A stretch of 11,548 bases of DNA from an uncultured Amaricoccus sp. (GTDB lineage: Bacteria > Pseudomonadota > Alphaproteobacteria > Rhodobacterales > Rhodobacteraceae), in NCBI RefSeq assembly GCF_937858865.1, contig NZ_CALLYO010000139.1:1-11548 (forward strand). The letters are read 5' to 3'. The notes below the pieces were generated by a model. It made no database searches and had not been told where the DNA came from. It saw nothing but the letters and a program-made list of their open reading frames with translations. Below, piece after piece: positions 1 to 7,423 of this stretch. A program made the position numbers and the translations under genes. Each line of letters starts with the position of its first letter. Within the stretch, counting starts at the first letter, position 1.

Positions 1-94
1 AGAGCCAGACGATCGTGCCGAGCAGCGCGATCCCGATCAGGCTCCAGAGCCAGCGGGAGGTGAGGACCGCCCAGAGGAAGCGCAGCACCACCAT
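1..94 (-). CDS. tssM: TssM (IcmF-family) inner-membrane T6SS protein, N-terminal 31 codons only
   Basis: Only the first 31 codons lie in the window; the gene runs off the low-coordinate edge. The visible start is MVVLRFLWAVLTSRWLWSLI, followed by a strongly hydrophobic stretch (GIALLGTIVWL). This fits the first membrane-spanning segment of TssM/IcmF proteins, which carry N-terminal transmembrane helices, a cytoplasmic loop and a large periplasmic domain contacting TssJ. The ATG follows the tssL stop after a single base (TGA-G-ATG), with a purine-rich AGAGG about 8 bases upstream inside the tssL end. In related T6SS operons tssM commonly follows tssL, and the two proteins form the inner-membrane part of the TssJLM complex. 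The identity rests on position and the hydrophobic N-terminus; no diagnostic domain is visible here. Confidence 0.85.
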   Translation of the reverse strand, partial: MVVLRFLWAVLTSRWLWSLIGIALLGTIVWL

Positions 95-95
95 C

Positions 96-1426
96 TCAGA
101 GCCTCTTCTCGACCAGGATTTCGACCCGGCGATTGAGCGCGCGGCCCTCCCTGGTCCTGTTCGACGCGACCGGCTCGGCGGCGGCGCGGCCCTCGGAGCG
201 CACCCGGTCGGGCGGCGCGCCGTTCGCGACGAGGATGCGGGCTATGGTGGCGGCGCGCGCCTCGCTCAGGCCCTGGTTGTCGTGGAAGGGGTTGGCGCCG
301 CCGACCGGGATGCTGTCGGTGTGGCCGACCACGGTGACGTTGCCGATCAGGTCGGCGTTCTCGGCGATCGCCTGGCCGAGCGCGGCGATCAGCGGCTCGA
401 AGCCTTCGGTGAGTTCGGCCTGCGAGGAGCGGAAGACCTCGGGGTTGGTCCACTGGACGACGAGGGTGGCGAGCGAGACGGTCTCGCTGCCCTTGAGCGC
501 CGGGCGCAGGCCCTCGGGGGCCGCCGCCTCCAGGGCGGGGACGAGGGCGAAGTCGGCGGCCTCGGCCGGGGGCGCGGGCGGCCGGGTGGTATCGCGCGGC
601 GGGCGGTAGATCTCGGCGCGCTCGGCCGGCGGCAGCGCGCGGGCGAGGACGCCGAGCTGCTCGGACTGGCCGGAGAGCTGCAGCGAGAGGGCGAAGTAGA
701 CGCCGGCCGCGGCGACGACGGCGGCGGCGAAGAGCACCCAGAGCGGCACGGTGAACTGCCGGGGCTCGTCAGCGGCGGCAACCCCCTGCCAGTTGGGCGA
801 GAGCGGTGCGGTTGCCGCCTCGGGGTCGCGCAGCAGCCGCGCCGTCGAGGTCCGCACCGCGGCGAGCGAGCGCGCGCCGGCGCGGCCCGGCACCCGGTAG
901 CGGCCGCGGAAGCCGAGCGAGAGGCAGAAGTAGAAGAGCTCGAGCATGTCCGGGTCGCGGTTCGGATGCGCCTCGAGCTCCTCCAGCCGGTCGAAGAAGC
1001 GGGCGCCGGCGTCGACATCGCCGTAGAGGGTCGAGACGAGCGGCTGCCGCGGCCAGGCGCTGGTGCCGCCCCAGGGGGTGTTGAGCGCGAGGTCGTCGAG
1101 CAGCGCCGCCACCGCCCAGGCGCAGGAATCGGCCTTGGCGAGCGACACGCCGCGGGCGACGGCGGCGTCGCGGGCGGCGATGAGGCCGTCGAGGAGCCGG
1201 GTGCGCAGCGTCTCGGGATCGCCCGGCGCCGTGGCCGACTCGAGCTCCGGGGCGAAGGCGAGGAGCGCGCCGAAGGCGGCGATCAGCGGGTTCGGATGCT
1301 CGCGCGGCTGCAGCGCCACCGGCGGCCGCCGCGCGGGCCGCGGGCCCCGCCGGCCGCCGGCAGCGGGCGGATGCGGGTCCGGCCGCTGTCCTCGTCGAGC
1401 CCGAAGGGATCCTCGCGCGACGCCAT
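96..1426 (-). CDS. tssL: TssL (DotU/IcmH family) with C-terminal OmpA-like peptidoglycan-binding domain; apparent 1-base frameshift near 1360
   Basis: Inner-membrane component of the TssJLM complex. The main open frame (codon at 1319 down to the stop at 96) gives 407 residues. Residues about 8-185 are a DotU-type cytoplasmic domain (HPNPLIAAF, CAWAVAALLDD, LFYFCLSLGFRGRY). A single transmembrane helix lies at about 191-211, and an OmpA-like periplasmic domain at about 285-407, with GHTDS, LSEARA and GRALNRRVEI. The leader is in another frame: the ATG at 1426, preceded by GGGGCAGGTGAT, encodes MASREDPFG...RTRIRPLP, the usual start of IcmH/DotU proteins, but that frame meets a stop within about 44 codons. 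One extra C after 1359 (minus-strand reading) would give RPLPGGRRGPRP joined to the main frame, 443 residues in total. The OmpA domain is expected to anchor the complex to peptidoglycan. Sequencing error or true mutation cannot be separated here. If the frameshift is real, the only in-frame starts are weak (for example GTG at 1319) and lack a ribosome site. Confidence 0.9.
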
Positions 1427-1430
1427 ATCA

Positions 1431-1438
1431 CCTGCCCC
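1431..1438 (-). promoter_or_regulatory. Ribosome binding site supporting the tssL ATG at 1426
   Basis: On the minus strand the 15 bases between the tssK stop and the ATG at 1426 read TGCGGGGCAGGTGAT. They contain GGGG and AGG at suitable distances (about 4-8 bases) from the ATG. This short G-rich spacer, with the recognisable IcmH-like leader it precedes, marks 1426 as the original tssL start even though that frame is broken downstream. Confidence 0.6.
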
Positions 1439-1441
1439 GCA

Positions 1442-2776
1442 TCATCGGTGCACCGCGAAACAGTCGAGCTGCGGCTCGCTCGGCAGCACGCCGGAGACCC
1501 CGATGACGAAGCCCGGCGCGTCGCGCAGGCTGGTCCAATGCTCGCTCTTGCGGTCGAGCTCGAGGCACAGCCGGTCGCCGTCGTAGGGGATCTCGCGCGG
1601 CTGCGAGTGCAGCGGCTTGAGCGCGATGCCGGGCAGGCGCGACTTCCAGAGCGCGTCGAACTCGCCGGCCGAGCCGACCGTGACCTGGTTGACGAAAATC
1701 TTGCGCAGCGCGTCGTCGGACAGCTCCGATCCCACGCGCACGACGATCCGGCTGCCCTCGAGCACCTCGGGCGAGTCGATCCGCACCTTCCAGATGTTGG
1801 TCGCATGCTTCATCACCGGCAGCGCCCGCGACTTCGGCTCGACGAAGCGCAGCGACAGGATCAGCGAGCGCAGCGTGTCGGTCAGCGCCGCGAAGGCCGG
1901 CCCCGGCGCCAGATGGTCGTAGGCGGGCAGCTCGCTCAGCCGGCGTGAGCCCGAGCCGTAGGTCGCCATCCGCCCGGCGAGGCCGGCGAGCTCGAGGTAG
2001 AGATCGGCCGGATGAAAGGCGTCCTGCGCCAGCATGTGGGCGAGGCGCGGCCGCGCGGCGTTGGCGAGCTCGAGCACCAGCAGGTTCTCGACGCTCCGCC
2101 CCGCGCCGCCCAGCACCATCCGGCCGTGCGCCTCGGCGATCCGGTCGAGGCCGGTGACGACCTCCTGCAGCAGCTGGCCGTAGAAGGGCAAGGCGGCGGT
2201 GGCGAGCGCCGGCGGCAGGAACGCCTCGTCGAAGGCGACGCCCCCGTCGGCGCGGAGCCCGGTCAGCCCGGCGACCGGCAGCGTCGTGTAGCCGCCCGCA
2301 TCGCCCCCCGGCGCGATCAGCGCCGCGACCGGGCGCGCGATCTCGATCTCCTCCGACTCCCCGCCCCCCGCCACCGCGTCGCGGACGCGCCTGATCCGCC
2401 CGCGGAAGCGCGCGCCCGAGGGCGCGGCATGGGCCGGGTCGAAGCTCGCCCCGCCCGGCATCTCGAGCGGCAGCGCCAGCAGCACCGCGCCGGCGGGCGT
2501 ATCGCGGCCGATCGCCACCGGCGCGGGCGGGTCCATGGTCTCGGGGATGGCGAAGGGCGTCCCGTCGCGGAAGAGGCCGCGCGCCTCGGTCACGGCGATC
2601 TGCCCGGCGTCGGCGAGCGCCTGGTCGAGCGCCAGCGAGCGGAAGCCCCAGCTCTGCAGCCAGCCGGCCTGGAGCGCGCCGCGCACCAGCGTCTCGGTGT
2701 GGCGGTCCTGCTCCTGCAAGTGCTGCGGCCGGAGGAAGAGCCCCTCCGACCAGAGCACCCTGTCACCGTGGCTCAT
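1442..2776 (-). CDS. tssK: TssK, T6SS baseplate protein
   Basis: A complete 444-residue protein, the usual length for TssK. It begins MSHGDRVLWSEGLFLRPQH, with the family's W-x-E-G-x-F-L-x-P-Q-H-x-Q signature in the first 25 residues. The middle contains the LYLELAGLAGRMATYG and YDHLAPGPAF segments typical of TssK, and the end (VGSELSDDALRKIF, GSAGEFDALWKSRLPGI) matches the family's C-terminal half. TssK is a cytoplasmic trimer that connects the TssE/F/G baseplate wedge to the TssL/TssM membrane complex. The ATG lies 16 bases after the tssJ stop, with GGGAG 8 bases upstream. No frame problem is seen, and the downstream neighbour tssL starts 15 bases after the stop, consistent with one operon. 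Confidence 0.96.
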   Translation of the reverse strand: MSHGDRVLWSEGLFLRPQHLQEQDRHTETLVRGALQAGWLQSWGFRSLALDQALADAGQIAVTEARGLFRDGTPFAIPETMDPPAPVAIGRDTPAGAVLLALPLEMPGGASFDPAHAAPSGARFRGRIRRVRDAVAGGGESEEIEIARPVAALIAPGGDAGGYTTLPVAGLTGLRADGGVAFDEAFLPPALATAALPFYGQLLQEVVTGLDRIAEAHGRMVLGGAGRSVENLLVLELANAARPRLAHMLAQDAFHPADLYLELAGLAGRMATYGSGSRRLSELPAYDHLAPGPAFAALTDTLRSLILSLRFVEPKSRALPVMKHATNIWKVRIDSPEVLEGSRIVVRVGSELSDDALRKIFVNQVTVGSAGEFDALWKSRLPGIALKPLHSQPREIPYDGDRLCLELDRKSEHWTSLRDAPGFVIGVSGVLPSEPQLDCFAVHR

Positions 2777-2792
2777 CCCCTCTGCTCCCGCG

Positions 2793-3260
2793 TCATGCCG
2801 TCGTCACCGAGAGGCCCGACGGCCCCAGCGCCACGTTGAGCGTCACGTTGCTGCCGGGCTGCACCGGCACGGCCGTCCGCCAGGTCTTGCCCGCTGGGTC
2901 GATGAGCGCGGCCATGAGCCCGAGCGTCGTCGCCTCGGGCTCCATGGTCACCGTCTTCGAGGCGGCGCCCCCCGGCGCGACGGCGATCTGGTCCATGCCG
3001 ACGAGATCGGCGCCGAGCACCCCCGCGGCATCCTCCTGCAGCGCGAAATAGTCGGCCGAGTTGAAGGCGCCGGCGTCCTTCAGCCGCAGGATCGAGACGG
3101 TCACCGGGCGATCCGCGCCGCCCCTCGCGTTCATTCCCGCTCCGCCGGTCGCGGCCACGGTCACCGTGGCGGGCTTCGGCCCCCCGCCGCAGGCGGCGAG
3201 CAGCCCCGCCGCGGCAGCGGTGGCGAGAAACGCGCGCCGGTTCAGCTTGGGGTCCTGCAT
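2793..3260 (-). CDS. tssJ: TssJ, outer-membrane T6SS lipoprotein
   Basis: A 155-residue lipoprotein. It begins MQDPKLNRRAFLATAAAAG and continues to a lipobox LLAAC with the acylated cysteine at residue 24. Gly at +2, not Asp, suggests export to the outer membrane. The NRRAFLA motif resembles a twin-arginine signal, which is unusual for this family. The mature part carries features of the TssJ beta-sandwich domain: ADRPVTVSILRLKDAGAFNSADYFAL near the middle, the DLVGMDQI segment, then strands ending in GSNVTLNVALGPSGLSV. TssJ binds the periplasmic end of TssM and tethers the membrane complex to the outer membrane. The gene starts 3 bases after the tagH stop and precedes tssK by 16 bases. Length and position match the family well. 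Confidence 0.93.
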   Translation of the reverse strand: MQDPKLNRRAFLATAAAAGLLAACGGGPKPATVTVAATGGAGMNARGGADRPVTVSILRLKDAGAFNSADYFALQEDAAGVLGADLVGMDQIAVAPGGAASKTVTMEPEATTLGLMAALIDPAGKTWRTAVPVQPGSNVTLNVALGPSGLSVTTA

Positions 3261-3263
3261 GGC

Positions 3264-4550
3264 TCACTCCTTCTCGGTTTCGTAGGCGTCGCGGAAATCG
3301 GCCCCGACCTCGCCCAGGAAGCGGGTCTCCGCGCTCCGGGCAATCTCGCGGAAACGCTTCTCGTAGAGCTCCCAGAGCTTGGCGCGCCGGCCGCCGGCCA
3401 GCAGCGTCTCGAGCAGGCCGAGCGCCTCGAGCTCCTTCTCCAGCGCCGCGGGATCGAAGCGGTCGACCATGCGCCGGAGCGCCGCCTGCAGGCCGCGCCA
3501 GGTGTTGACCTGATGCTGGGCGAGATCGCGCACCGCGCCTTGGATCGAGGTCTCGGCGTCGGTGAAGCCGCCGCTCGGCGGCGCGAGCAGCACCGCGAGC
3601 GCGTCCTCGACGGTCGGCATGAACTTCAGCGGATTGACCCGCGCGCTGACGACGGTCTGCGCGATGCGCGCGTTGCCCTTCTCCTCGGCCCGCATGCGGA
3701 GAAGGCGCATCAGCCCCTCGGCCATCATCCGGTACTCCCGCCCGAAGGCCTCCATCCGCGCCAGCGGATCGGCCGGCGCGTCCGCCGCGTCGATCCCGAG
3801 CCCGCGCAGGAAGGCCGCGACCGCATCGGCATCGGCGGGGCGGGGTGCCACGCGCGGCGGCTGCTGCCGCGCCGGCGTCGCCGCGGGGGCCGGCTCGCCC
3901 CAGGCGAAGCTCTCGGCAGGTGCGGCAGGTGCCGGAGGTGCGGGCGGCGGCGGCGGCGCGGGCGCCGGGGTTCCCCAGTCGAAGGTTCCGGGCGGCGGCC
4001 GCTCGCGCAGGCGTCCGGTGTCGGCAGGATCGAGCGTGAAGGGATCGTCGAAGAGCGGCGGCGCCCGGCGCTCGGGCGCCGCTTCCGCGGCGAACCCCGG
4101 GGCCCGCTCGAAGGGATCGGGCAGGTCGGGCGGGCGCTCGGGCCGGACCGGCTCGGCGACCGGCGCGGCGAAGAAGGCGTCGGCGTCGAACTCCGGCCGG
4201 GCCGCGGCCCCCGGCGCGTCGCGCGCGCCGCGGCCGGCCTCGAGCTCCACCTCGATCACATAGTCGCCGAGCCGGAGCCGCATCCCGTCGCCGAGCGCGG
4301 CCGACCGGCCGGCGCCGAGCGGCGCCCGCGCGTCGTCGACGAAGAGCCCGCCGCTCGACGTGTCGGTGACCGAGAAGGCCCCGCCGCGGCCCGAGATCGT
4401 GCAATGCGCCCGGGAGACATACTGGTCGGGGTCGTCGATGCGCCAGTCCGCCTCGGCGCTGCGTCCGATCACCAGCTCGCCCTCGTCGAGCCGCATCTGC
4501 CGCACGGCCTGCGGCCTCGGCGATCGCACCAGCGTCATCAGGAGGCTCAT
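3264..4550 (-). CDS. tagH: FHA-domain T6SS regulatory/scaffold protein (TagH/Fha type)
   Basis: A 428-residue protein in three parts. Residues about 20-103 are a forkhead-associated domain: VIGRSAEADW (G29, R30), SRAH (S46, H49) and a DTSSGGLFVDD stretch, where the usual Asn before Gly is replaced by Gly67. Residues about 104-245 are a low-complexity Pro/Ala/Asp-Pro-Phe linker, probably disordered. The C-terminal part of about 180 residues has the NPLKFMPTVEDAL motif and the FREIARSAE...FLGEVGADF ending, characteristic of T6SS FHA proteins. In P. aeruginosa and Agrobacterium such proteins promote assembly when phosphorylated or when bound to phosphorylated partners; no PpkA/PppA gene is in the window. 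The ATG at 4550 overlaps the tssG stop as ATGA, indicating coupled translation, and the open frame further upstream is a shadow of tssG/tssF. A second ATG four codons downstream is possible. Confidence 0.93.
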   Translation of the reverse strand: MSLLMTLVRSPRPQAVRQMRLDEGELVIGRSAEADWRIDDPDQYVSRAHCTISGRGGAFSVTDTSSGGLFVDDARAPLGAGRSAALGDGMRLRLGDYVIEVELEAGRGARDAPGAAARPEFDADAFFAAPVAEPVRPERPPDLPDPFERAPGFAAEAAPERRAPPLFDDPFTLDPADTGRLRERPPPGTFDWGTPAPAPPPPPAPPAPAAPAESFAWGEPAPAATPARQQPPRVAPRPADADAVAAFLRGLGIDAADAPADPLARMEAFGREYRMMAEGLMRLLRMRAEEKGNARIAQTVVSARVNPLKFMPTVEDALAVLLAPPSGGFTDAETSIQGAVRDLAQHQVNTWRGLQAALRRMVDRFDPAALEKELEALGLLETLLAGGRRAKLWELYEKRFREIARSAETRFLGEVGADFRDAYETEKE

Positions 4551-5584
4551 GCAGCCGCCCTCGCGCCTTCGGGGGCGAGCCCGACGATCGCCCGGAGCCG
4601 CAGGTCGCGGGCGTCGGCCGCGCGCGCGGGCGCCACCCACGCCGTCCGCCCGATGCGCGCCGCGCCGATGCGCGCGGCCGGCACGTCGCGGGCGCGCAGG
4701 ATCGGGCGGAAATCGACGTCGAGCGTCTCGCCGATGCCGTGCAGCACCGCCCGGCGCAGCGCCTCGAGCCGCGCCCCGCCGGGCAGGAAATCGAGGTAGT
4801 CGGCCAGCGGCAGCGGGCCGATGCGGATCTCGATGCGGCCCTGCCGCGAGAAGATGCGCGGCCCGAGCGTCGCGCCGCGGCCGAGCCCGGCGTGCGCGGC
4901 GCCGAGCCGCGTCTGCAGCCGCCGCGGCAGCTCCGACCAGGCCCCGACGAACTCCTCGACCTCGACCGGCGCGCCGACCGCGGCGCCGACGAGCTGGGCA
5001 AGCCGCTCGGGGCCGAGCACCTGGTGGCCGAGCGCTGCCGCCTGGTCGAGCTTCTCGGCCTGGAGCGCGGGCCCGCTCGCGCAGGCGATGGCGGCGAGGA
5101 TCGTGCGCAGCCGCCCGCCCTCGGCGCGCTCCTCCTGCACCGCCGGATTCTGGTCGGCCCAGCTGCGGTAGAAGAGGGCGAACATCCGGTGCTGCAGCAC
5201 ATTGGCGAAGTCGAGGAAGGTGCGGTCGCTGGTGGCGCCCTCGACGCCCGAGGTGAACCAGCGCTGCGCCAGCCGGTCGAGCATCCAGCGGGTGAGATGG
5301 AGCGGCATCGGCCCCTCCGGGCCGAAGAGCCCGAAGAGGGTCGCCGAGACGCGGGCCGGCGTCCGCTCGCCGCCCGGGGCAAGCTGCGCGACGTCCCGCA
5401 CCGCGAAGCCGAGGCGCAGCTCCTGGCCGAGCCGCGCCGGCTCGCGGTCCGGCAGGCCGCCGCGGCCGAAGAGCTTCCCCGCGCGCTCCAGCCGCCGCAG
5501 GAGCTCGAAGAAATCCATGGCCTCGGCGCTGGGGACGGAGCCCCCGCTCACACCAGGCTGCGGTTGCCGAGGGTGATCGGCCAT
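4547..5584 (-). CDS. tssG: TssG, T6SS baseplate wedge protein
   Basis: A complete 345-residue TssG. Recognisable family segments are MDFFELLRRLERAGKLFGR near the N-terminus, ATLFGLFGPEGPMPLHLT at about 100, FLDFANVLQHRMFALFYR followed by SWADQNPAV at about 145-175, and GRIEIRIGPLPLADYLDFLP near 260. TssG partners TssF and TssE to form the baseplate wedge in the cytoplasm. The ATG at 5584 overlaps the end of tssF by 37 bases but is preceded by a near-perfect AGGAGG four bases upstream, so it is preferred. The internal ATG at 5518 (MDFFELL) would remove the overlap and sits closer to the conserved start, but has no comparable ribosome site. The stop overlaps the tagH start (ATGA). Confidence 0.95.
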   Translation of the reverse strand: MADHPRQPQPGVSGGSVPSAEAMDFFELLRRLERAGKLFGRGGLPDREPARLGQELRLGFAVRDVAQLAPGGERTPARVSATLFGLFGPEGPMPLHLTRWMLDRLAQRWFTSGVEGATSDRTFLDFANVLQHRMFALFYRSWADQNPAVQEERAEGGRLRTILAAIACASGPALQAEKLDQAAALGHQVLGPERLAQLVGAAVGAPVEVEEFVGAWSELPRRLQTRLGAAHAGLGRGATLGPRIFSRQGRIEIRIGPLPLADYLDFLPGGARLEALRRAVLHGIGETLDVDFRPILRARDVPAARIGAARIGRTAWVAPARAADARDLRLRAIVGLAPEGARAAA

Positions 5585-7422
5585 GGCACCTCCTCTTGGC
5601 CATGCAGGAGCTTGGTGCGGGTCTGCACGAAGGCGTTGACGGCGGCGTAGCGCGCGAAGAGCCGGGCGAGCAGCGCCGGGAGAAGCAGCACGCTGTGACC
5701 GGCGAGGACGGCCTCGTCGATCTCGAGCGTGACCCCGGTGCCGCGGCCGAAGCAGAGCGGGCCGGGGATCGGCAGCCGTTCGACGACCGGGCGCGCCTCG
5801 ACCCCGACCAGCGCCTGGGCGTGGCGGGCGAGCGCCGGATCGCCGCGGTCGGCGTAGAGATCGAGCGTCGTGCGCAGCGGCTCGAGCGCGCCCCCCTCGA
5901 CCGCGAGCCCGAGGTAGTTGAGCGAGAGCTGTGCCACCAGGCGCCAGGCCAGCTCGTCGGCGCGGCTCTCGCCCGGCCGGCCGGCCGGCACCGCCGCCAG
6001 CGCCGGCCGCGGCCGGCGCAGCGCGCCGAGGAGCGTCACCGCCTGCACCGGGTCACCGCTCTCCAGCGTCAGCGACGGCTGGTCGTCGAGCAGCGGCAGG
6101 TCGCGGTTGGTGCAGAGCGCCCGCGCCTCGAGCCGCCGCAGCTCGCCCGGCAGCGCGGTGCCCGGCGGGCTCGAGAGCGTCAGGAAGAGGTCGTCGCCGG
6201 CATAGGAGGTGCGCATGCGCCCCTCGCGCCGCTCGTCCTCGCCGGGCCGGCGCGGCCGGCGCTCGGCCCACCAGACCGGCCGGCCCCGCTCGGGCGCGAA
6301 GCCGAAGAGCGGCGGGATGCGCGCCTCCGGCCCCTCGCGGTCCGCGTCCTCGACCTCGGTCACCCGGTAGATCTCGAAGTCGCGCGGCCGGGTGCGGTCG
6401 GCGTGCAGGATCTGCCGCGGCCGCCGCGGGTCGATCTCGACCACGTTGCAGTCGCGCTCGAAGAGATTGACGACCGGCGTGGCGAAGAGGCGCAGGTCGG
6501 CCGGATGCACGTCGGCGAGCTCCGGCACCGGCCGGCGCAGCAGGAAGACCACCTCGATCCCGCCGGCCGACCGGGCCACGACGGGGCGGAGCCCGTCGAG
6601 CCGCGCGTAATGGAACCGCTCCGGCATCATGAAATACTCGCGCAGCAGCCGGTAGCCCTCGAACCCGGCCCGCGTGCGCGGCATCAGCGCCTCGCGGTCG
6701 TCGATCCCGACCAGCGACGGCCCACGCACCGGCACCAGCGCCTCGCGCGCCGCCGCCGGCCGCGCCCCCACCGCCGACACCGCGCCGAAGAGCGCGTCGA
6801 AGAGCGCCGGCGCCTTGGCCCGCCCGGCGAAATGCAGGTCGAGCCGGTCGAGCTCCAGCTCGGCGAGCGGCCCGGGCGCCGCGCCGGTCCGCGCCAGCGT
6901 CAGCCTGAGCGCCGCCTGGCCCGCCTCTCCCGCCAGGCTGCCGATCCCGGCCGCGGCCAGCGCGCTCCGGTCCTGGTGATAGGAGACCGCCCGGATCTCG
7001 ACCGGCCAGAGCGTCACGTCCTGCGCCGTGGTAAAGACGGCGCGGGTCGAGAGCCCCGGCCGCAGGCCGGCGACGAGCCGCGTCCCGCGCGCCACCACGT
7101 GCCCGGCCAGCATCGTCTGCACCTGCTGCCCCGGCTGCAGCACCGCCATCCCCACCGCCGGGGTCGGCGCGATCAGGTCGGGATAGAGCGCGTCGAGCAC
7201 CGCTCGGGCGAAGCGCGCCCCCTCGCCATCGAGCTTCAGCCGCGTGCGCGCGGCGAGAAAGGCCACCCCCTCGAGCAGCCGCTCGACGTAGGGGTCGGGG
7301 CAGGGCGTCGTGTCGAGCGCGAGGTTGCGCGCCACCGCCGGATGCATCTCGGCGAACTCGCCCGCCAGCGCCCGGACGTGCGCCAGCTCGTCCTCGTAGT
7401 ATTCGAGAAAGGCCCGGTCCAC
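5548..7422 (-). CDS. tssF: TssF, T6SS baseplate wedge protein
   Basis: A complete 624-residue TssF, close to the family's usual length of about 600. The N-terminus has the diagnostic FLEYYEDELAHVRALAGEFA, then HPAVARNLAL and PYVERLLEGVAFLAART. These are followed by LDGEGARFARAVLDALYPDL and the PTPAVGMAVLQ strand. The middle has VNLFERDCNVVEID, and the late part RLVAQLSLNYLGLA; all are strongly conserved in this family. Two TssF copies per wedge pair with TssG and TssE around the VgrG spike. Translation starts at GTG (7422), one base after the tssE stop, with GGGAGG six bases upstream inside tssE. The last 37 bases overlap the start of tssG. Confidence 0.96.
   Translation of the reverse strand: MDRAFLEYYEDELAHVRALAGEFAEMHPAVARNLALDTTPCPDPYVERLLEGVAFLAARTRLKLDGEGARFARAVLDALYPDLIAPTPAVGMAVLQPGQQVQTMLAGHVVARGTRLVAGLRPGLSTRAVFTTAQDVTLWPVEIRAVSYHQDRSALAAAGIGSLAGEAGQAALRLTLARTGAAPGPLAELELDRLDLHFAGRAKAPALFDALFGAVSAVGARPAAAREALVPVRGPSLVGIDDREALMPRTRAGFEGYRLLREYFMMPERFHYARLDGLRPVVARSAGGIEVVFLLRRPVPELADVHPADLRLFATPVVNLFERDCNVVEIDPRRPRQILHADRTRPRDFEIYRVTEVEDADREGPEARIPPLFGFAPERGRPVWWAERRPRRPGEDERREGRMRTSYAGDDLFLTLSSPPGTALPGELRRLEARALCTNRDLPLLDDQPSLTLESGDPVQAVTLLGALRRPRPALAAVPAGRPGESRADELAWRLVAQLSLNYLGLAVEGGALEPLRTTLDLYADRGDPALARHAQALVGVEARPVVERLPIPGPLCFGRGTGVTLEIDEAVLAGHSVLLLPALLARLFARYAAVNAFVQTRTKLLHGQEEVPWPITLGNRSLV
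5589..5594 (-). promoter_or_regulatory. Consensus Shine-Dalgarno of tssG inside the 3' end of tssF
   Basis: The minus strand reads AAGAGGAGGTGCC immediately before the ATG at 5584. AGGAGG is a full match to the anti-Shine-Dalgarno core with a short spacer. It lies within the last codons of tssF and fixes the tssG start, implying that ribosomes enter tssG before tssF translation has finished. Confidence 0.7.
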
Positions 7423-7423
7423 C

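Noticed and set aside
1340..1370. Programmed -1 ribosomal frameshift as the explanation for tssL.
   Set aside because: I see no X-XXY-YYZ slippery heptamer in the incoming frame at this place, and no known tssL uses frameshifting. A missing base restores the consensus leader exactly, so an indel is the simpler reading.
2535..4799. A very long plus-strand open frame (754 codons) across tssJ/tagH/tssK, with others at 15-1586, 5596-7557 and 8657-10243.
   Set aside because: Their translations are low-complexity Arg/Gly/Ala/Glu/Pro-rich and match no family, while the minus strand in each place encodes a clear T6SS protein. High G+C with few stop codons creates such antisense frames.
2773..5382. 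Long alternative minus-strand frames (869 codons here; also 3264-5603 extended upstream of tagH, and 769-1806).
   Set aside because: They are Arg/Ala/Ser-rich frame shadows of tssG, tagH, tssJ or tssK/tssL. The tagH frame becomes family-like only from the ATG at 4550.
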